Positions 32,213 to 43,020 of a stretch of DNA of 64,000 nucleotides are shown here, one piece after another. Source of the stretch: Polytrichum commune (Eukaryota; Streptophyta; Polytrichopsida; Polytrichales; Polytrichaceae); the NCBI GenBank assembly GCA_950295325.1, contig OX485804.1:17732001-17796000 (forward strand). Reading direction: 5' to 3'. Each line of letters begins with the position of its first letter. Position 1 is the stretch's first letter. A program made the translations under genes and the position numbers. The notes under the pieces were generated by a model. That model had not been told where the DNA came from, did no database searches, and worked only from the letters and a program-made list of their open reading frames with translations.

Positions 32213-32643
32213 TGTCACGTGAGGTGACATCGGGGGCTAAGTCACGTCAATTTAGGAGTAAATGGACTCCACTAGGAGTCCATGTGTGTTGGGATGAGTA
32301 ACGGACTCCATTGGGAGTCCTAGTTAGTTGTTCATCCACTCCATGGATGAACTCCACACAGGATTGGGGTTGTATAGAGAGGAAGGCCTCTTGACTTGCC
32401 ATTGTTGTCAAGTCAAGTCTTGTGAGTGTGTTTTGAGAGAGAGAGAGCTTGTTGTTGCTTTCTCATGGCTATGGTGTAGTAGATTATGAGTAAAGCCTTT
32501 GCATTCTTTCTCCACCACTTGCACTCTTGGATTCTCCCTTCGTGGAGTGAGAGATAGCTTGACTCTTGTGTGTGAATTTTAGAGTTTCTTAAGCTTTGTA
32601 AGGAGACATTTTAGTTTCTTAAGCTTGGAGAGAGAAACCCTCA
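32213..32643 (+). repeat. 3' LTR of the methyltransferase retrotransposon
   Basis: 431 bp matching 23016-23446 base for base by eye. It is preceded by GC and repeat X copy 2 instead of a polypurine tract, and followed by repeat X copy 1 instead of the target duplication. If the LTR is defined by the outer termini it would run 32213-33106 (894 bp, TGTC to GACA), but the 5' LTR lacks the last 463 bp. Confidence 0.8.
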
Positions 32644-33106
32644 TCTTGAAGAGGTGGTTGTTTAGCATTTTAGTTTGCTATTTTATTTTGCTAATTGATG
32701 TTGACGCCGACACTCGATATGTTGTGTTTAACGATCAACGCTCAACGGACTCAACGGGAATCGAACCTGGACCGCCTAAAATGCACCACAACCATCGTCC
32801 CTCAACCAACCAAGGACCCATGATCTGGTGTCCACTAATAAAAACATAACACAACTTATACTAGTAACACACAGACAACCACATGCTACAAGAACGACTG
32901 GGCTACATTTATATGTTTTCAGGTTACTAAAGTGTCTATCCTCGAAAGGGGAGAGTAGTCATGTACCAATGTTCCTTTGCCCGGTGGGTACTGGCCCATT
33001 GACAAGACGAACAGACACTCTATTCACGCCGGCCTCGAAAGAGGACCGGAGTTTTTATCTATCTATCTATCTATCTATCTGTTTAACGATCTTAGTTTAC
33101 ACGACA
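32644..33106 (-). repeat. Repeat X, copy 1, with tRNA-like B box and TATC microsatellite
   Basis: 463 bp ending TTTACACGACA directly at the right target duplication CACT. Read on the minus strand it starts TGTCGTGTAAACTAAG, has a TATA-like CATATAAATG at about 32910, and contains GGTTCGATTCCC (about 32757-32768), a good RNA polymerase III B box, with GGTTGGTTGAGGGACG about 40 bases ahead in the place of an A box. A (TATC)n run lies at 33056-33079. It may be a SINE fused to LTR ends, or a part of the LTR missing from the 5' copy. Confidence 0.5.
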
Positions 33107-33612
33107 CACTATCAAAAAAAAATTGTCTTTTTCCTAAGGGTTGGGGCCAAGTAGATATTTTCTCTTAGCTACTGTGACTAGAAGCCCTCAGCAGCTTCAA
33201 ACTACTATAACTTCTTCTCATGATCTTAAATGTTATCAAACAACCACTCTATCAACATCTATTCTTTATGTACATGCCAATGGATCCCTCACTTGCTTCA
33301 TTCAAGTAAGTATTGAGGAACTTATGGTTGTTCAAACCTAGACAGGCCCGGGCGTCACTCCCAGGTCATTATTGTCCCGAGACAACGCCCCACTCAAATT
33401 GCCATATCTCCTAGCTCACACCTCTGATTGAGTTGTTCTCAAACAATCTAGAATTCGAACGCCATAAGCTACTCATAAATCATGGCCTTACCCTTGTGAC
33501 TCCTAGTCTCCGTGGGTGGAAGGTATTCTCAACGTCCAAAGCTCTCACTCACACTAAGATTACTTGGGCCTTCTCACCAATGGCACCACAAGTCTCGGGT
33601 GTCACTTTGGGG
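33107..33612 (+). repeat. LTR-like repeat R1, 3' half of the split copy
   Basis: Resumes the R1 copy interrupted at 23015. It matches 16790-17260, including GGTTGGGGCCAAGTAGA, CTCAAATTGCCATATCTCC and CGCCATAAGCTACTCATA. It ends at the start of the second retroelement's LTR at 33613, so that element sits in or directly next to R1. Confidence 0.65.
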
Positions 33613-34038
33613 TGTAAGGCCCCTTTAGGACGGAAGCCTACCTTGGGGCGGGCGAACACCTAAAGGGGTTTGGGTGTGCGGTGAGCCGCAACCCCTTAGA
33701 GTGAAGGGTTGAACCCGGTTGGGAATGCACACTTAGGCGGGCGGACTAAGTGTGTGATAAGGTGACCCGTGCAAGGTGCACGAAGGGCTTAGCGACGATG
33801 GCTAATGGGTGAAGACTAAGTGGACTCGGAGCACACGCGGAGCGTGTGGGAAAGGCCTGTACCTTGGACTCTGGATGATCCAGGGTAGCTCGTGGGTTAG
33901 ACTCGGGAAGACCCCAAGAGTGTTAGGATGCTAGTATCCGGAATTACTAGTGTGTGGACTCACCAAGCAAGTGGTTGCGTAGGTGAGTTGTTAGCTTTAC
34001 GCGAGGCGTGAGGAATGTGGCGTTGGAGCGGCGTTACA
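33613..34038 (+). repeat. 5' LTR of the second gypsy element
   Basis: 426 bp starting TGTAAGGCCCC and ending GCGTTACA, giving perfect TGTAA/TTACA termini. It is followed after two bases by the primer-binding site. No matching 3' LTR exists in the window, so the age cannot be estimated. Confidence 0.75.
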
Positions 34039-34040
34039 AA

Positions 34041-34053
34041 TGGTATCAGAGCG
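34041..34053 (+). promoter_or_regulatory. Primer-binding site for initiator tRNA-Met
   Basis: TGGTATCAGAGCG, the standard plant Ty3/gypsy and Ty1/copia minus-strand primer site complementary to the 3' end of initiator tRNA-Met, located two bases after the LTR. Confidence 0.9.
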
Positions 34054-34124
34054 TCTAAGCTCGGTATCGTGATTCGACGCCGAAGGAGCGAAGAAGAAGC
34101 TTAGCGACCTTGGAAGCCGCAACG

Positions 34125-35085
34125 ATGGCGACCACGAAGCGCTCCAAGAAATGCAAAGGCGAGTCGCGACGAGGAGAAAATGAAACTGGAGAGGAGTTGG
34201 AGCCGGAAGTCGCAATGGAGGCGATTCAAGGCGAGGAGGGCGTGACGAGTAAGAAGACTCGCGTGTCACGCAAGAAGGCCGTAGTGCCTACTAAGACCGC
34301 AATTCCAATCCACGAGGAGTTGAACTTGGACCCGATTCACGTTGAGCTCACTCAAGAGCAAGGTGTGGTGAATCAAGCCGAAGTGGCGGAGGACCAACCC
34401 AACGTACCGCCCGTTAAAAGCAAAGAGGTTGAGTCCAAAGAATCCGAGAAGGATTCGGATCGGGAGGGACCCCGGCGACGCGAGACGCCAATAGCGAGGC
34501 TCAAGGATAAGTTTCGCGAAATGAGAGCGACTATGGCCACTTTGATAGACCAAAACCAAATGTTGGTTGAAATTATCCGAAGTGGAAAGAGCTCGTCGTC
34601 GGAAGGTGCCAAGCCGATTTATATGAAGAATGTTCCCAAGCCCATGATGTGGGATACAAAGGATAAGCGGAACATTGAAGCATTTCTCACGGAGTACAAA
34701 ACGTATTGTGATACGTCGGGGTATAACGGCGACGAAGTGCGGGTGAGAAGTTTTGGGTCGTTCCTAAAGGATGGCGCGTCTATCACCTTTGCGGCGTGGT
34801 GAGGTTCGCGAGGCAAATACTTGTCGTGGAAGGACTTCAAGGAATAGGCGATTGAGGCGTGGTGCAAGCCGCACCAACACCTTCTCGATGTAACGTCCTT
34901 GAGCGCTATGAAATGGAAGAACGATCAAAATTTGTCGCGTTATGCCGAGGAGTACAAGTCTAAGCATTTGCAGTACGATTGCGAGAAGAACCCGCAACTC
35001 GGCATGATGGAGGCGTTTCTCGCGAGTCTCGACGAATCAATTCAATACAAAGTGTGGGAGCGGAAGTGTGAGCCCAAAAGGGTAC
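34125..35085 (+). pseudogene. gag: gag of the second gypsy element, 5' part
   Basis: Begins at ATG 34125 (MATTKRSKK), with a basic, Glu/Lys-rich N-terminal part and then a gag core containing PKPMMWDTKDKRNIEAFLTE at about 34630-34690. A TGA at 34801 and further changes break the frame; the gag signal resumes in 34899-35085 (KWKNDQNLSRYAEEYKSK, then LASLDESIQYKVWERK). After about 35085 the similarity is lost at a non-coding block. The gene lies directly after the primer-binding site, as expected. Confidence 0.75.
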
Positions 35086-36835
35086 CCACATTTAGTCTTA
35101 GACCCTTGAAACGTTAGTTGATGCACTTTGAAGTAGCATGTTACTTCACAAAAATATAAAAAGAGTGAAATGTTAGTCTTAGAAGTACCATGTTGTAAGA
35201 GGCTAGGATGTGAGTTGTTATTGTGTTTTTACCTTCGGAAGGATTTGAGTGAATGGGGATAGGTAAGGAGAACTTGGATTGAGTAGTTAGTGAGTAGGCT
35301 AGTACAAATGGATGGAGACAACCAAAGTGACTCAAGAGGCAAGTGCATTCGAATTGGGATGAATGGAGGATCACATGGAGCGCACAAGTGGACCACCTCA
35401 TCATGGCCACTTAATGGGGAAGGCCCAAGGAAGAATGCAAGGTGGAGGATAAGCAAATTCTCAAAGCACCAATCAAATCACGAGTTAAGCATCGTGGTTT
35501 GAATTAAGTGGTGAGCGACGATTTGGGAAAGTAAGGGGAGAAAGTTATGGCGGCGGAAAGCGAAGGAGGCTAAGTTTGGGTTGAAGCATCCCAAGTTTGG
35601 TAAAGTGTGGTAGGTAGAAAGCCAAGGCTAGTTAAATGTTCGAATTAGGATCCTTGTTGATCATTTGAGGGAGGAAGACTTAGAAGATAGGATTGGCGCC
35701 TACTAAGTAGGAGGAAATCTCAAGGGCTTATCGTGAGCCTTGAGGGTGCTCACCCCCTCAAGCTTACTATATAATCCCTCATTCTTCCCTCACTCATCCT
35801 CTCTTTCCTTTGTGCTCCAAGGCACCCCACGAGTTATAAGTGTGGGTGTGGGAAGCCATATTGGAGCACATGTGTGTGCTTAGTTTTTAGTTTGAGAGCC
35901 AAGGCTTGTTAGCCTTGAAGAGGGCTTGACCTCTTGGTAGAATTAGTGTTGACGTGAAGGATTTTAAAGTTAATTCATGATTCCAATTTGTGGTACTTAA
36001 AGTTCATGTTTTGAATACACGTGGTTGCAAGTTCCATGTTTAAGAGTTGAGCACTTGATGTTGTGATGAGTGCAAAAATATACTTGTGTGGATTAGTTAG
36101 TCTTAGTGAAGTTAGGAAATTCTCTCTCCCCCTCTCCTCTCTAGGATTTTAGGATTTTAGGATTAGAGAAGAATTGTGTGATTAGAAAGGGGTTGTTAGT
36201 AGAATTAGGGAAATTAGGTAGGAAGATTAGTTAAGGGCTTGAATAATTAGTGAGGTAGTTGGGGATTACAACTACAAAGTTGTGGGTTCATGAAGGAGCT
36301 GGGTTTATGAAGGAGCTGGGTTTGTTTAGTTAGAAAGTAAAGAGCTGGGTTTATGAAGGACCTGGGTTTGTTTAGTTAGAAGCTAAGGAGCTGGGTTCAT
36401 GAAGGAGCTGGGTTTATGAAGGAGCTGGGTTTGTTTAGTTAGAAGCTAAGAAGCTGGGTTTATGAAGGAGCTGGGTTTATGAAGGAGCTAGGTTTATGTA
36501 ATTAGAAAGTAAAGAGATGGGTTCATGAAGGAGCTTAGTAGATAGCCTACCTAATTAGCTCATAGACAAGTAGTTAGTTACATTATGCTAGTTAGTGTTA
36601 TGTGTGGCTTTCACAAGTAAATGTATTTGAGATTGACTATAGAGAATAGTGTTTTTTTTAACACTTGCATCCTCTCTTTAAAAATAAACCACGTGCACAA
36701 CTTAATGGAGAATGTGGAGCACTCTCGCGATGGCAAGACAAAGGAAGCAAAGACCAAAGTTAAATCCAAGACCACTTGAAGGGTGAACCTTGCACTATGG
36801 ACTCATCCAAGTCCAAATCCAATACCGCGGAGGAA
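35086..36835. other. Non-coding block interrupting the gag region
   Basis: About 1.75 kb without gag similarity. The 12-base word TGTGAGCCCAAA occurs just before it (35067-35078) and again at its right edge (36836-36847), which could be a target duplication of an inserted element; the last 130 bases before the right word still look gag-like, so the border is unsure. It contains a tandem repeat at 36283-36535. Confidence 0.4.
36283..36535. repeat. Tandem repeat GAAGGAGCTGGGTTTAT
   Basis: About a dozen copies of an 18-base unit (GAAGGAGCTGGGTTTAT and variants), some grouped into longer units with GTTTAGTTAGAA spacers. Non-coding. It lies inside the block that interrupts gag. Confidence 0.8.
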
Positions 36836-36847
36836 TGTGAGCCCAAA

Positions 36848-37824
36848 CCCACTACTCGGACTACGGACGCTTAAGGGTGGGGGGTTTGGCCTCACAGGAA
36901 GAGTCTCCCGACCACGATGATGAAATTGCTAAATGTTGTGATTTCGTTGGTAGACGCGCGAGAGGTTCGACACTCTGATCCTCCAAGTGGAAAGAAACCT
37001 TTTGAAAGGTCTTTCGGGAGTGGCAAGCCCAAGTTCGCGAAGCGGAAATGAGAAGCGAGAGAGGAACCCGAAGGGAGTTCGAGTAGCAAGACGGTCACGT
37101 CAAAGGGGTTCGTCAGGCGGCTGAAGCACGTGGATGCTAAGGACGCGACGAAAAGAGAACTCTACTTCAAGTGTGGCAAGGCGGGCCACGTCGCAAGGGC
37201 GGGATTGGAAAGGTAGAATTGAACTCTACTACGATCTCGCCAAGGCAAGTTGAAGAGCTCGACACCTTAATCAAAGAGAAAGGGCCGACTTTCAAACGAG
37301 GGTACCGAGTGCTCGAGAGTCTTAGTCTTAAGACGTTAGTGGCCAAGGGTGGCTTCGAGGCTAGGCTCTCTTTGATTAGCCCGAGTAGTAATGGCTTGGT
37401 TTATTTGAAAGGTCAAATAAACGGTACTAATGTGTCGATGTTGATTGATACAAGAGCCACAAACTCCTTTATGACGCCGGAGTGCGCCAAGAGGATGGGA
37501 GTAGTGGTGGCGGACACGGCCTTGCCGGTGAAGGTTAACTTCGCGCAAGGATCGTATCAAGTGGCGCAAGTTGCGCGGAGCGTGCGGTTTAAGGCGGAAC
37601 CGGCGAAGTTCGAAGAGGACTTCACCGGGTGTGTACTCGGAACAGTGGACGTAGTGTTAGGAAACATGTTTTTGCACTACTGCGGGGTGGAAGTTAAGCA
37701 AAGGCCTAGACTTCAAGTGGTGATGGTCGGATCAGATGGAAAACCGATGTCATTACCTCACATTAAAGTAGCGGAATTAGATGGTTTAAGAATCAATCTA
37801 GTTTCACAACAAGACATTTTTTAG
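36848..37824 (+). pseudogene. Nucleocapsid remnant and protease of the second gypsy element
   Basis: A degraded zinc knuckle is visible near 37165-37195 (FKCGKAGHVA, with its first Cys changed). From 37171 a 217-codon frame holds the retropepsin: MLIDTRATNSFM at about residues 90-101, where the normal DSGA active site now reads DTRA, so the Gly is lost and the enzyme is presumably inactive. The expected continuation VLGNMFLHYCGVEV follows. A TAG at 37822 ends the frame, and RT similarity resumes in the same frame afterwards. Confidence 0.75.
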
Positions 37825-38193
37825 GAACAATTTGTATTAATTTTTAAAGATGATGTCTTCAATTCTAATACGAAGGGTGAAACCCCATTACTTTCATGTT
37901 CAAGTTATATTACCCAAGTCCTTAACGAATTTGGAGATGTTCTAACTAACCAACTCCCGAAGGAGTTACCTCCCGAGTGGGAGGTAGACCACAAAATTGA
38001 GCTAGTGCTTGGGGCGGAGCCCCAAAACAAGGCTCCATACCGATTCAACCAAAGTAAGTTGGTTGAGTTGAAGAGGCAATTAACCGAGCTTTTAGCGCGA
38101 GGCTATGTTAGGCCTAGCAAGTCATCGTTTGGCGCGCCGGTGCTCTTTGTGAGCAAGAAGGGCGGCCAATTGCGGATGTGTATTGATTACCGT
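37825..38193 (+). pseudogene. pol: Reverse transcriptase of the second gypsy element, first part
   Basis: In the protease frame: the pre-RT linker (NEFGDVLTNQLPKELPP, then EVDHKIELVLGAEP) leads into PYRFNQSKLVELKRQLTEL, SSFGAPVLFVSKKGG and LRMCIDYR. The coding sequence stops dead after DYR at 38193, where a 1.09-kb element begins. The matching continuation ALNRVT starts at 39289. Confidence 0.8.
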
Positions 38194-39284
38194 TGTCAGG
38201 TAGAGAGGGTTCCGCCTTGGGAAAGCACTGGGCTTTTGGCTGCAACTAGATTTTATCGGACCCGTCAAATCTTCTTGTCTTCAATCGAGTCTTCTGGTCT
38301 TCTAGTCTTCAATTTCTTCTAATCTTCAACCTCTTTCCCGTCGACCTATCCTGTTGCGGCTCTATATGGGTAAAGGGTAAGGGTAGTGTGATAAGAAACC
38401 ACGGGCTTCGGACGGGTAAAACGGGACGTCAGAACACGAGCTGACGTCCGAAAGATTGGCTCCTAAACTTTCAAACCCACGGTGACCAGCAATCGCGCCT
38501 CACCAGTGGGAACGACAGAAAACAACCTTGTGGGTGATCAATCCCACTTCGTTGTCACAAACAACCTTGTGGGTCATTAATCCCACTTCGTTGTCACACA
38601 TGAAACAAATTACGATGCAGAAATGAAATGCAACTAGCCTCCAAAACCGGCTTGGAATCACACACACAAGAAAAAGACAACGTGCCACAAGCAACCACAC
38701 ATTCAAGTCTTGAAGCCTTCAATTCTTCAATTTGTCCGTCTTCTATGGTCGGTCGAAGTCTCAGCTCTTCTTTTAAGAACCAACAGACTTCCCTCCACTC
38801 AAACAAGCACAAATCTTGATTGCTAACTTCCAAAACAACAAGTGAGATCTCTCATGAATCACAAATCCCTCGTATTTTATTTCATATTCTTCTCAAAAAC
38901 CACTCACACCGTGAGCTTCGAATCCACTTCTCTCTATCCATGCGAGAGATAAAGTTCTCTCTTATCCTCATCACATGGCTTCTAATCACCCATTGGTCCA
39001 AAGTAACTCAAGATAACTAAAAGACAAAAATAAACTATGAGTAAATAAAAAGGTAATCTATTTCTATCATTTGGTAAAGGTAACTAAGAGTAACTATGAG
39101 TAAACATAAAGGTAAGCAACTTCTATCCACTTCTATCTTTAGGTAATGATAACTAAAATAAACTATGAGTAAATAAAAAAAGTAATCTACTTCTATTCTT
39201 TATTATTTTTCTCCAAGACCAAGACTCACAATGCAATATTAAATACGTACACATCTATATAGTGTACGTATTTACATCACGACA
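38194..39284. mobile_element. Solo-LTR-like insertion within reverse transcriptase
   Basis: 1,091 bp with no coding capacity, starting TGTCAGG and ending CACGACA, flanked on both sides by CCGT (38190-38193 and 39285-39288; five bases, ACCGT, if the last A of the element is counted). Removing it with one target copy rejoins the host RT reading frame exactly at the DYR-ALNR junction. The TG..CA ends, target duplication and length fit a solo LTR. A direct repeat of about 35 bp (ACAACCTTGTGGGT and around) is at 38520-38600. Confidence 0.8.
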
Positions 39285-40030
39285 CCGTGCACTTAACCGA
39301 GTGACAGTTAGGAATAACTACCATTTGCCAAAAGTCGATGACTTATTCGATAGGCTAGCGGGTGCAACCCACTTTAGTCGTATAGACTTAAAGTCGGGTT
39401 ACTACCAAATAAGAATTGCGAATGAAGAGGTGCACAGAACGGCGATGCGAATTCGGTACAGTTTGTACAAGTTCCTAGTGATGTTGTTCAGGTTGTGCAA
39501 CGCACTGGCAACTTTCATATCTATCATGAATGAAATTTTTCATGAGGAAATGGACGAATGCATAGTGGTGTATATCGGCGATATATTTATATACTCGAAG
39601 AGCGAGTCGGACCACGCGCGGGGCCTAAGGCGGGTCCTAGAAAAACTTAGGCAACACAAGTTGTACGCGAATGCCGAGAAGAATGAATTTTCACTTAGAA
39701 AAATTGGAATTTTTGGGTCACGTGTTGAGCGGTGAAGGCATTCGCCCGGACCCTAAGAAGATCCAAGTGATCCACGAGTAAAAGGTCCCGCGGACTCGGA
39801 AAGGAGTGAGAACCTTTCTAGGCTTAGCCAACTACTACCGGAAGTTTATAAGAAACTTCTCTAAGGTAGCGTCGCCCCTCTCTAACTTATTAGGCAAGGA
39901 GGGACAAGTCCTGAAGTGGAACGAAAAATGGGATAAGGCATTCGGTGAACCAAAGACGTTGTTGTCTACGGCGGGTGTGCTAAAGTACCCCGAATTCGAC
40001 AAGGATCGATCACACCCAAAATTGAAGATC
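39285..40030 (+). pseudogene. pol: Reverse transcriptase of the second gypsy element, second part
   Basis: Resumes RT with ALNRVTVRNNYHLPKVDDLF, then THFSRIDLKSGYYQIRI. The catalytic motif, normally YxDD, is changed to YIGD at about 39571-39582, so it is inactive. A frameshift near 39715 precedes the thumb and tether (LGLANYYRKFIRNFSKVASP, 39812-39880), and the RNase H start is recognisable to about 40000 (VLKYPEFDKD). Nothing of integrase follows, so the element is truncated here. Confidence 0.8.
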
Positions 40031-42616
40031 ATCACACCCAAATTGTCAGTTTTCTAATCTTCTTTTATAGACAAGTATGGAGTGTGCATAGTGCGTGGCA
40101 ATTGTGTTGACTTGTTTAAATGTATTGTTGATTTTTGTGACATGGAGTTTTATTTTAGTTTTCAGATTTTTCATTGATGGGATATGTGTAGTAGATCTAG
40201 TGTTTGCAACTAAGACCATGAGTAGGGCTATGGTCCATCCTCTTGCTGTGATGTTGTTGATGAGCGGTTGATATTTTGTAGTTTTTCTATCAAGAATTTA
40301 TGCAACAAATCTATCTTTACATTATGTGATTCTTATAAATTGTATTGTGAGTTCGTGTATAGGGGTTTTGTGGTGGGGGTGGTTGCAAGGGTGGCCTATG
40401 ATGCATAATATGTCAAGTTTAAGAATGGCTTTGCAATGGTATCTTAGGGCACCACATGTGCACACTAATAGCCATGTTGGTAATGTGTTTTCTTAAGGTA
40501 GTATGTTATAACCTCATGCATTCATAATTGTGTAGTGTCTGGATATTTTGTTGGATATAAGAAGTTTCGTAGTTCCTGAATGGATTTGTTGTGCCTTTAT
40601 TATTAGTGTGTGAATGTGTTGTTTGCATTTAAGTAGCATGTGTAGCCATGAATCTGGTAGATTTTTTATGGGTAGGTTCCTCTACCAAGGAAGAGTCGAT
40701 TTTGGGCATGGCCCATGTGTTGCCCTATTTGGAATTTGATTAGGCAAGTATCCGTTTTGTTTGTAACAACGGAAATTTTCCCATAAATTGTTTGATAGTA
40801 TTTGATCTATATCTTTGTTTTTGAGCCATTTGTGTAGTTGGTGTGTTTGGTCTACTATAGCTAATAAGTTGTGTCTTTTTGCTGTATTTAATGTTGTGTT
40901 TTTCTAGATGTATGAAAGGGCCTTTATCAAGTGTGTCTTGCATTGAGTGCCACCAATCTTTTTGGAGATAATGTGGTGTACGGTGTGCATGCTCACCTGA
41001 AGGGAGCTAGCTATAACCCATAGTTAAAGGTCACCATGTGCTTCTTGAAAATGAGATGAATTAAGATTAATCATTTTCAATTCTTGTAGGTTATTCACAT
41101 AAAAAGAATATAGTTGTTTCCAAGCATATGAATTACATGTAGCGTATTGTTGAAATCTACTTTTGACAACTTGACATGACATAGAACCATACGTTTGATT
41201 TGATTGTAAATATTCAAAATCAATTCTTGTCAAGTTATTACATTGTTCATAACCAACTTATGTATAACTTTCTCTGAGGGATTCTAGAAAAATAAATAAA
41301 TACAACCACATATAGAAATGCTTGCTAAATGTATTAGATATTGCATAGAATCATTACATTGTATTCATGAGGGTGGTTTAACCTTTAAGGACCATGAGAC
41401 CTAGAAATAGTCCACCTAGGTTTGAGTAGTTATTGTTTTGCCAAAAAGTATAGAAATGAAATATGGGGTTTATCAATCTCATGTATGGTGTCAATCATTT
41501 TGAAGATAATAATAATAAATTTTGCATATTGTATGCAACCCCTAAGTGTCTTAAATATGTATTGGACAGAGGTTGCATGCACACTTGGTAGTGCTTGGTG
41601 TGTATATGTAGCAATCATCACAAGGTATACATGATCTCCCATGAAATGTAGTATCAATTGCCAAACCGGGCTACGATCACCATCAAACGCTTTTCAACAA
41701 GCCGTAGAGGTCTAAATGTGACCTAGGCATGTGAAATAATGTGTCCTTTGCGTTTTAGAATGGAATGTCCATGTACCACCCATGTCACTATCATATGCAC
41801 TGTACACCTTATGCATTTAGTCTACATGGTGGGCATAATATGATAGTTAAAGCAAGTTAAAGCGAAGCTCAAGCGCATTGTAAAAAAATTATGTGGAACA
41901 TGTTGTGATGTTGGGAAGTGTAGATGCGGTTATTGTGAGATCTTGTAATCCAAGCCAACCCCCCCCCCCCCCCCGAGTTTGAGATTGTTTGGTGTGTGAC
42001 AATCATTTTTGTAATTTGATTCGCATGATATACTCTTTGCATACAAAAACTTTGTCTCGGTCCTTGAGGGTTAAAGCAAACGACTTGACAAAGATCCCAT
42101 GGAAACTCCAAGATTAACCCTTGAATGTATAGGCGACCATAAAGTGGTCGATGCTTGGTCAAAGAGACAAATCTTTGATTTCCAAATCTCCATTGGAGAT
42201 ACTTATTCCATAAGATGTTTAAGTTATGTTATGGTACATCTTTTGACTGTTGGGATTGAGCAAAAGACCTAATTTGTAGATCCTACACCATTGAGAGAAT
42301 TCAAATGTAATGTAAGTGTCCAAAATGCAAACCAAATTATAGGGATGCTTCAATCATGTGCCTCTTGTGATTTTTTTTTCCTTTGCAACTTTTTATCTAC
42401 TAATAAGCTTATACTATCTTTACCATAAATGAAACTTTGGATGAGCTTTACTTAAAATGTCTTGTTTTTTTTTTACATGCAAAAAATCATGACTATTCTA
42501 TATTATGATCAAACCATGTTGAGATTTTGATTAAAGCTTTAGCATACACTTGCCTAATTATACAAGGTTTAACTTTAGAATTTGCGCTCCATCAAGTAAA
42601 CAAAGATTACTCATGT
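40031..42616. other. Intergenic DNA, nothing recognised
   Basis: AT-rich with short frames. A poly-C run lies at about 41960-41974. No gene, RNA gene or structured repeat supported. Confidence 0.45.
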
Positions 42617-42770
42617 GTAATGCTTTGGCTTTTTGAAAATAATTCCCGATATTAGGGGTTAAACCACCTAAGACTGAAATAATATTTGGATGGGTAACCT
42701 TCCTAGCACTTGATTTCCAATGCACCCTACCATCTATGATTGAACCCAATCATGGTAGGGTTATACTAGT
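42617..42770 (+). repeat. 5S-rRNA-derived repeat, plus orientation
   Basis: The part at about 42657-42710 resembles the 3' half of plant 5S rRNA: GGGGTTAA, then TTTGGATGGGTAACCTTCC, followed by TAGCACTTGATTT where 5S has AGTCCTCGTG. A TGTAATGC that could be an LTR start lies at 42617. A second copy is at 47640-47935 in the opposite orientation. Candidates are a Cassandra-type TRIM LTR, which carries 5S sequence, or a 5S-derived SINE. It is far too diverged to be a functional 5S gene. Confidence 0.55.
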
Positions 42771-42809
42771 GAATCGTTTGTTTTTGGCCTTTGCAAAAAA
42801 TACAAATAC
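42771..42809. other. Short spacer
   Basis: Unremarkable AT-rich spacer before the next repeat. Confidence 0.3.
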
Positions 42810-43020
42810 TATGTACACTAAACATGATATTTAGTGTCTCTGCTTCTAATTGTCTTGCTCAATACTAATTGTAAATTGCAGTGTAGTGTCAGCAACACTA
42901 AATTTTAACCCAACATTCTTTGCCATTCCTTGAAAATTTATGAGGGATTATAGTTTTACAATGTTGCAATTACTGTCACTTACCAAGTGATTTTTCACCC
43001 AAATTTCAATCATCCATGAC
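42810..43020 (-). repeat. Dispersed repeat, inverted partner of 10918-11130
   Basis: Reverse complement of the sequence near 10918-11130, including a GTTGCAATTACTGTCACTTA block and the following CAAATTTCAATCATCCATGA. Non-coding. Confidence 0.45.

Larger units (their letters stand above)
23016..33106 (+). mobile_element. Ty3/gypsy-type LTR retrotransposon carrying a DNA methyltransferase and a PHD finger
   Basis: Polyprotein order is gag, zinc knuckles, retropepsin, C5 cytosine methyltransferase, reverse transcriptase, RNase H, integrase and PHD finger, followed by non-coding DNA and a 3' LTR. RT-RNase H before integrase defines the Ty3/gypsy arrangement. The two 431-bp LTRs (23016-23446 and 32213-32643) are identical by eye. 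The insertion lies within an R1 repeat and is flanked by CACT (23012-23015 and 33107-33110). No primer site for a common tRNA is recognisable after the 5' LTR, and no clean polypurine tract directly abuts the 3' LTR; G-rich runs occur at about 32070 and 32094. The coding region is broken by six in-frame stops and at least two frameshifts, so this copy is not autonomous. DNA methyltransferases inside retrotransposons are known from charophyte algae and dinoflagellates; the addition of a PHD finger is, to my knowledge, not widely described. Confidence 0.9.
33613..40030 (+). mobile_element. Second Ty3/gypsy retrotransposon, 5' part only, heavily decayed
   Basis: Has a 5' LTR (33613-34038), a tRNA-Met primer site (34041), gag, protease and reverse transcriptase up to the start of RNase H, then similarity stops near 40030. 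No RNase H end, integrase or 3' LTR follows. Two non-coding blocks interrupt it: about 35085-36835 and 38194-39284. Numerous stops and altered catalytic residues mark it as dead. It has no methyltransferase, so it belongs to a different lineage from the 23016-33106 element. Confidence 0.85.

Noticed and set aside
32740-32830. Functional tRNA gene on the minus strand
   Set aside because: A B-box-like word and a weak A box are present, but no acceptor stem or cloverleaf can be drawn by eye.
36283-36535. CRISPR-like or centromeric array
   Set aside because: Units are short, contiguous and variable without spacers of even length, and the array is only about 250 bp, so it is an ordinary minisatellite.
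42657-42710. Functional 5S rRNA gene
   Set aside because: Too many changes and the 5' half is missing; it is better explained as a 5S-derived repeat.
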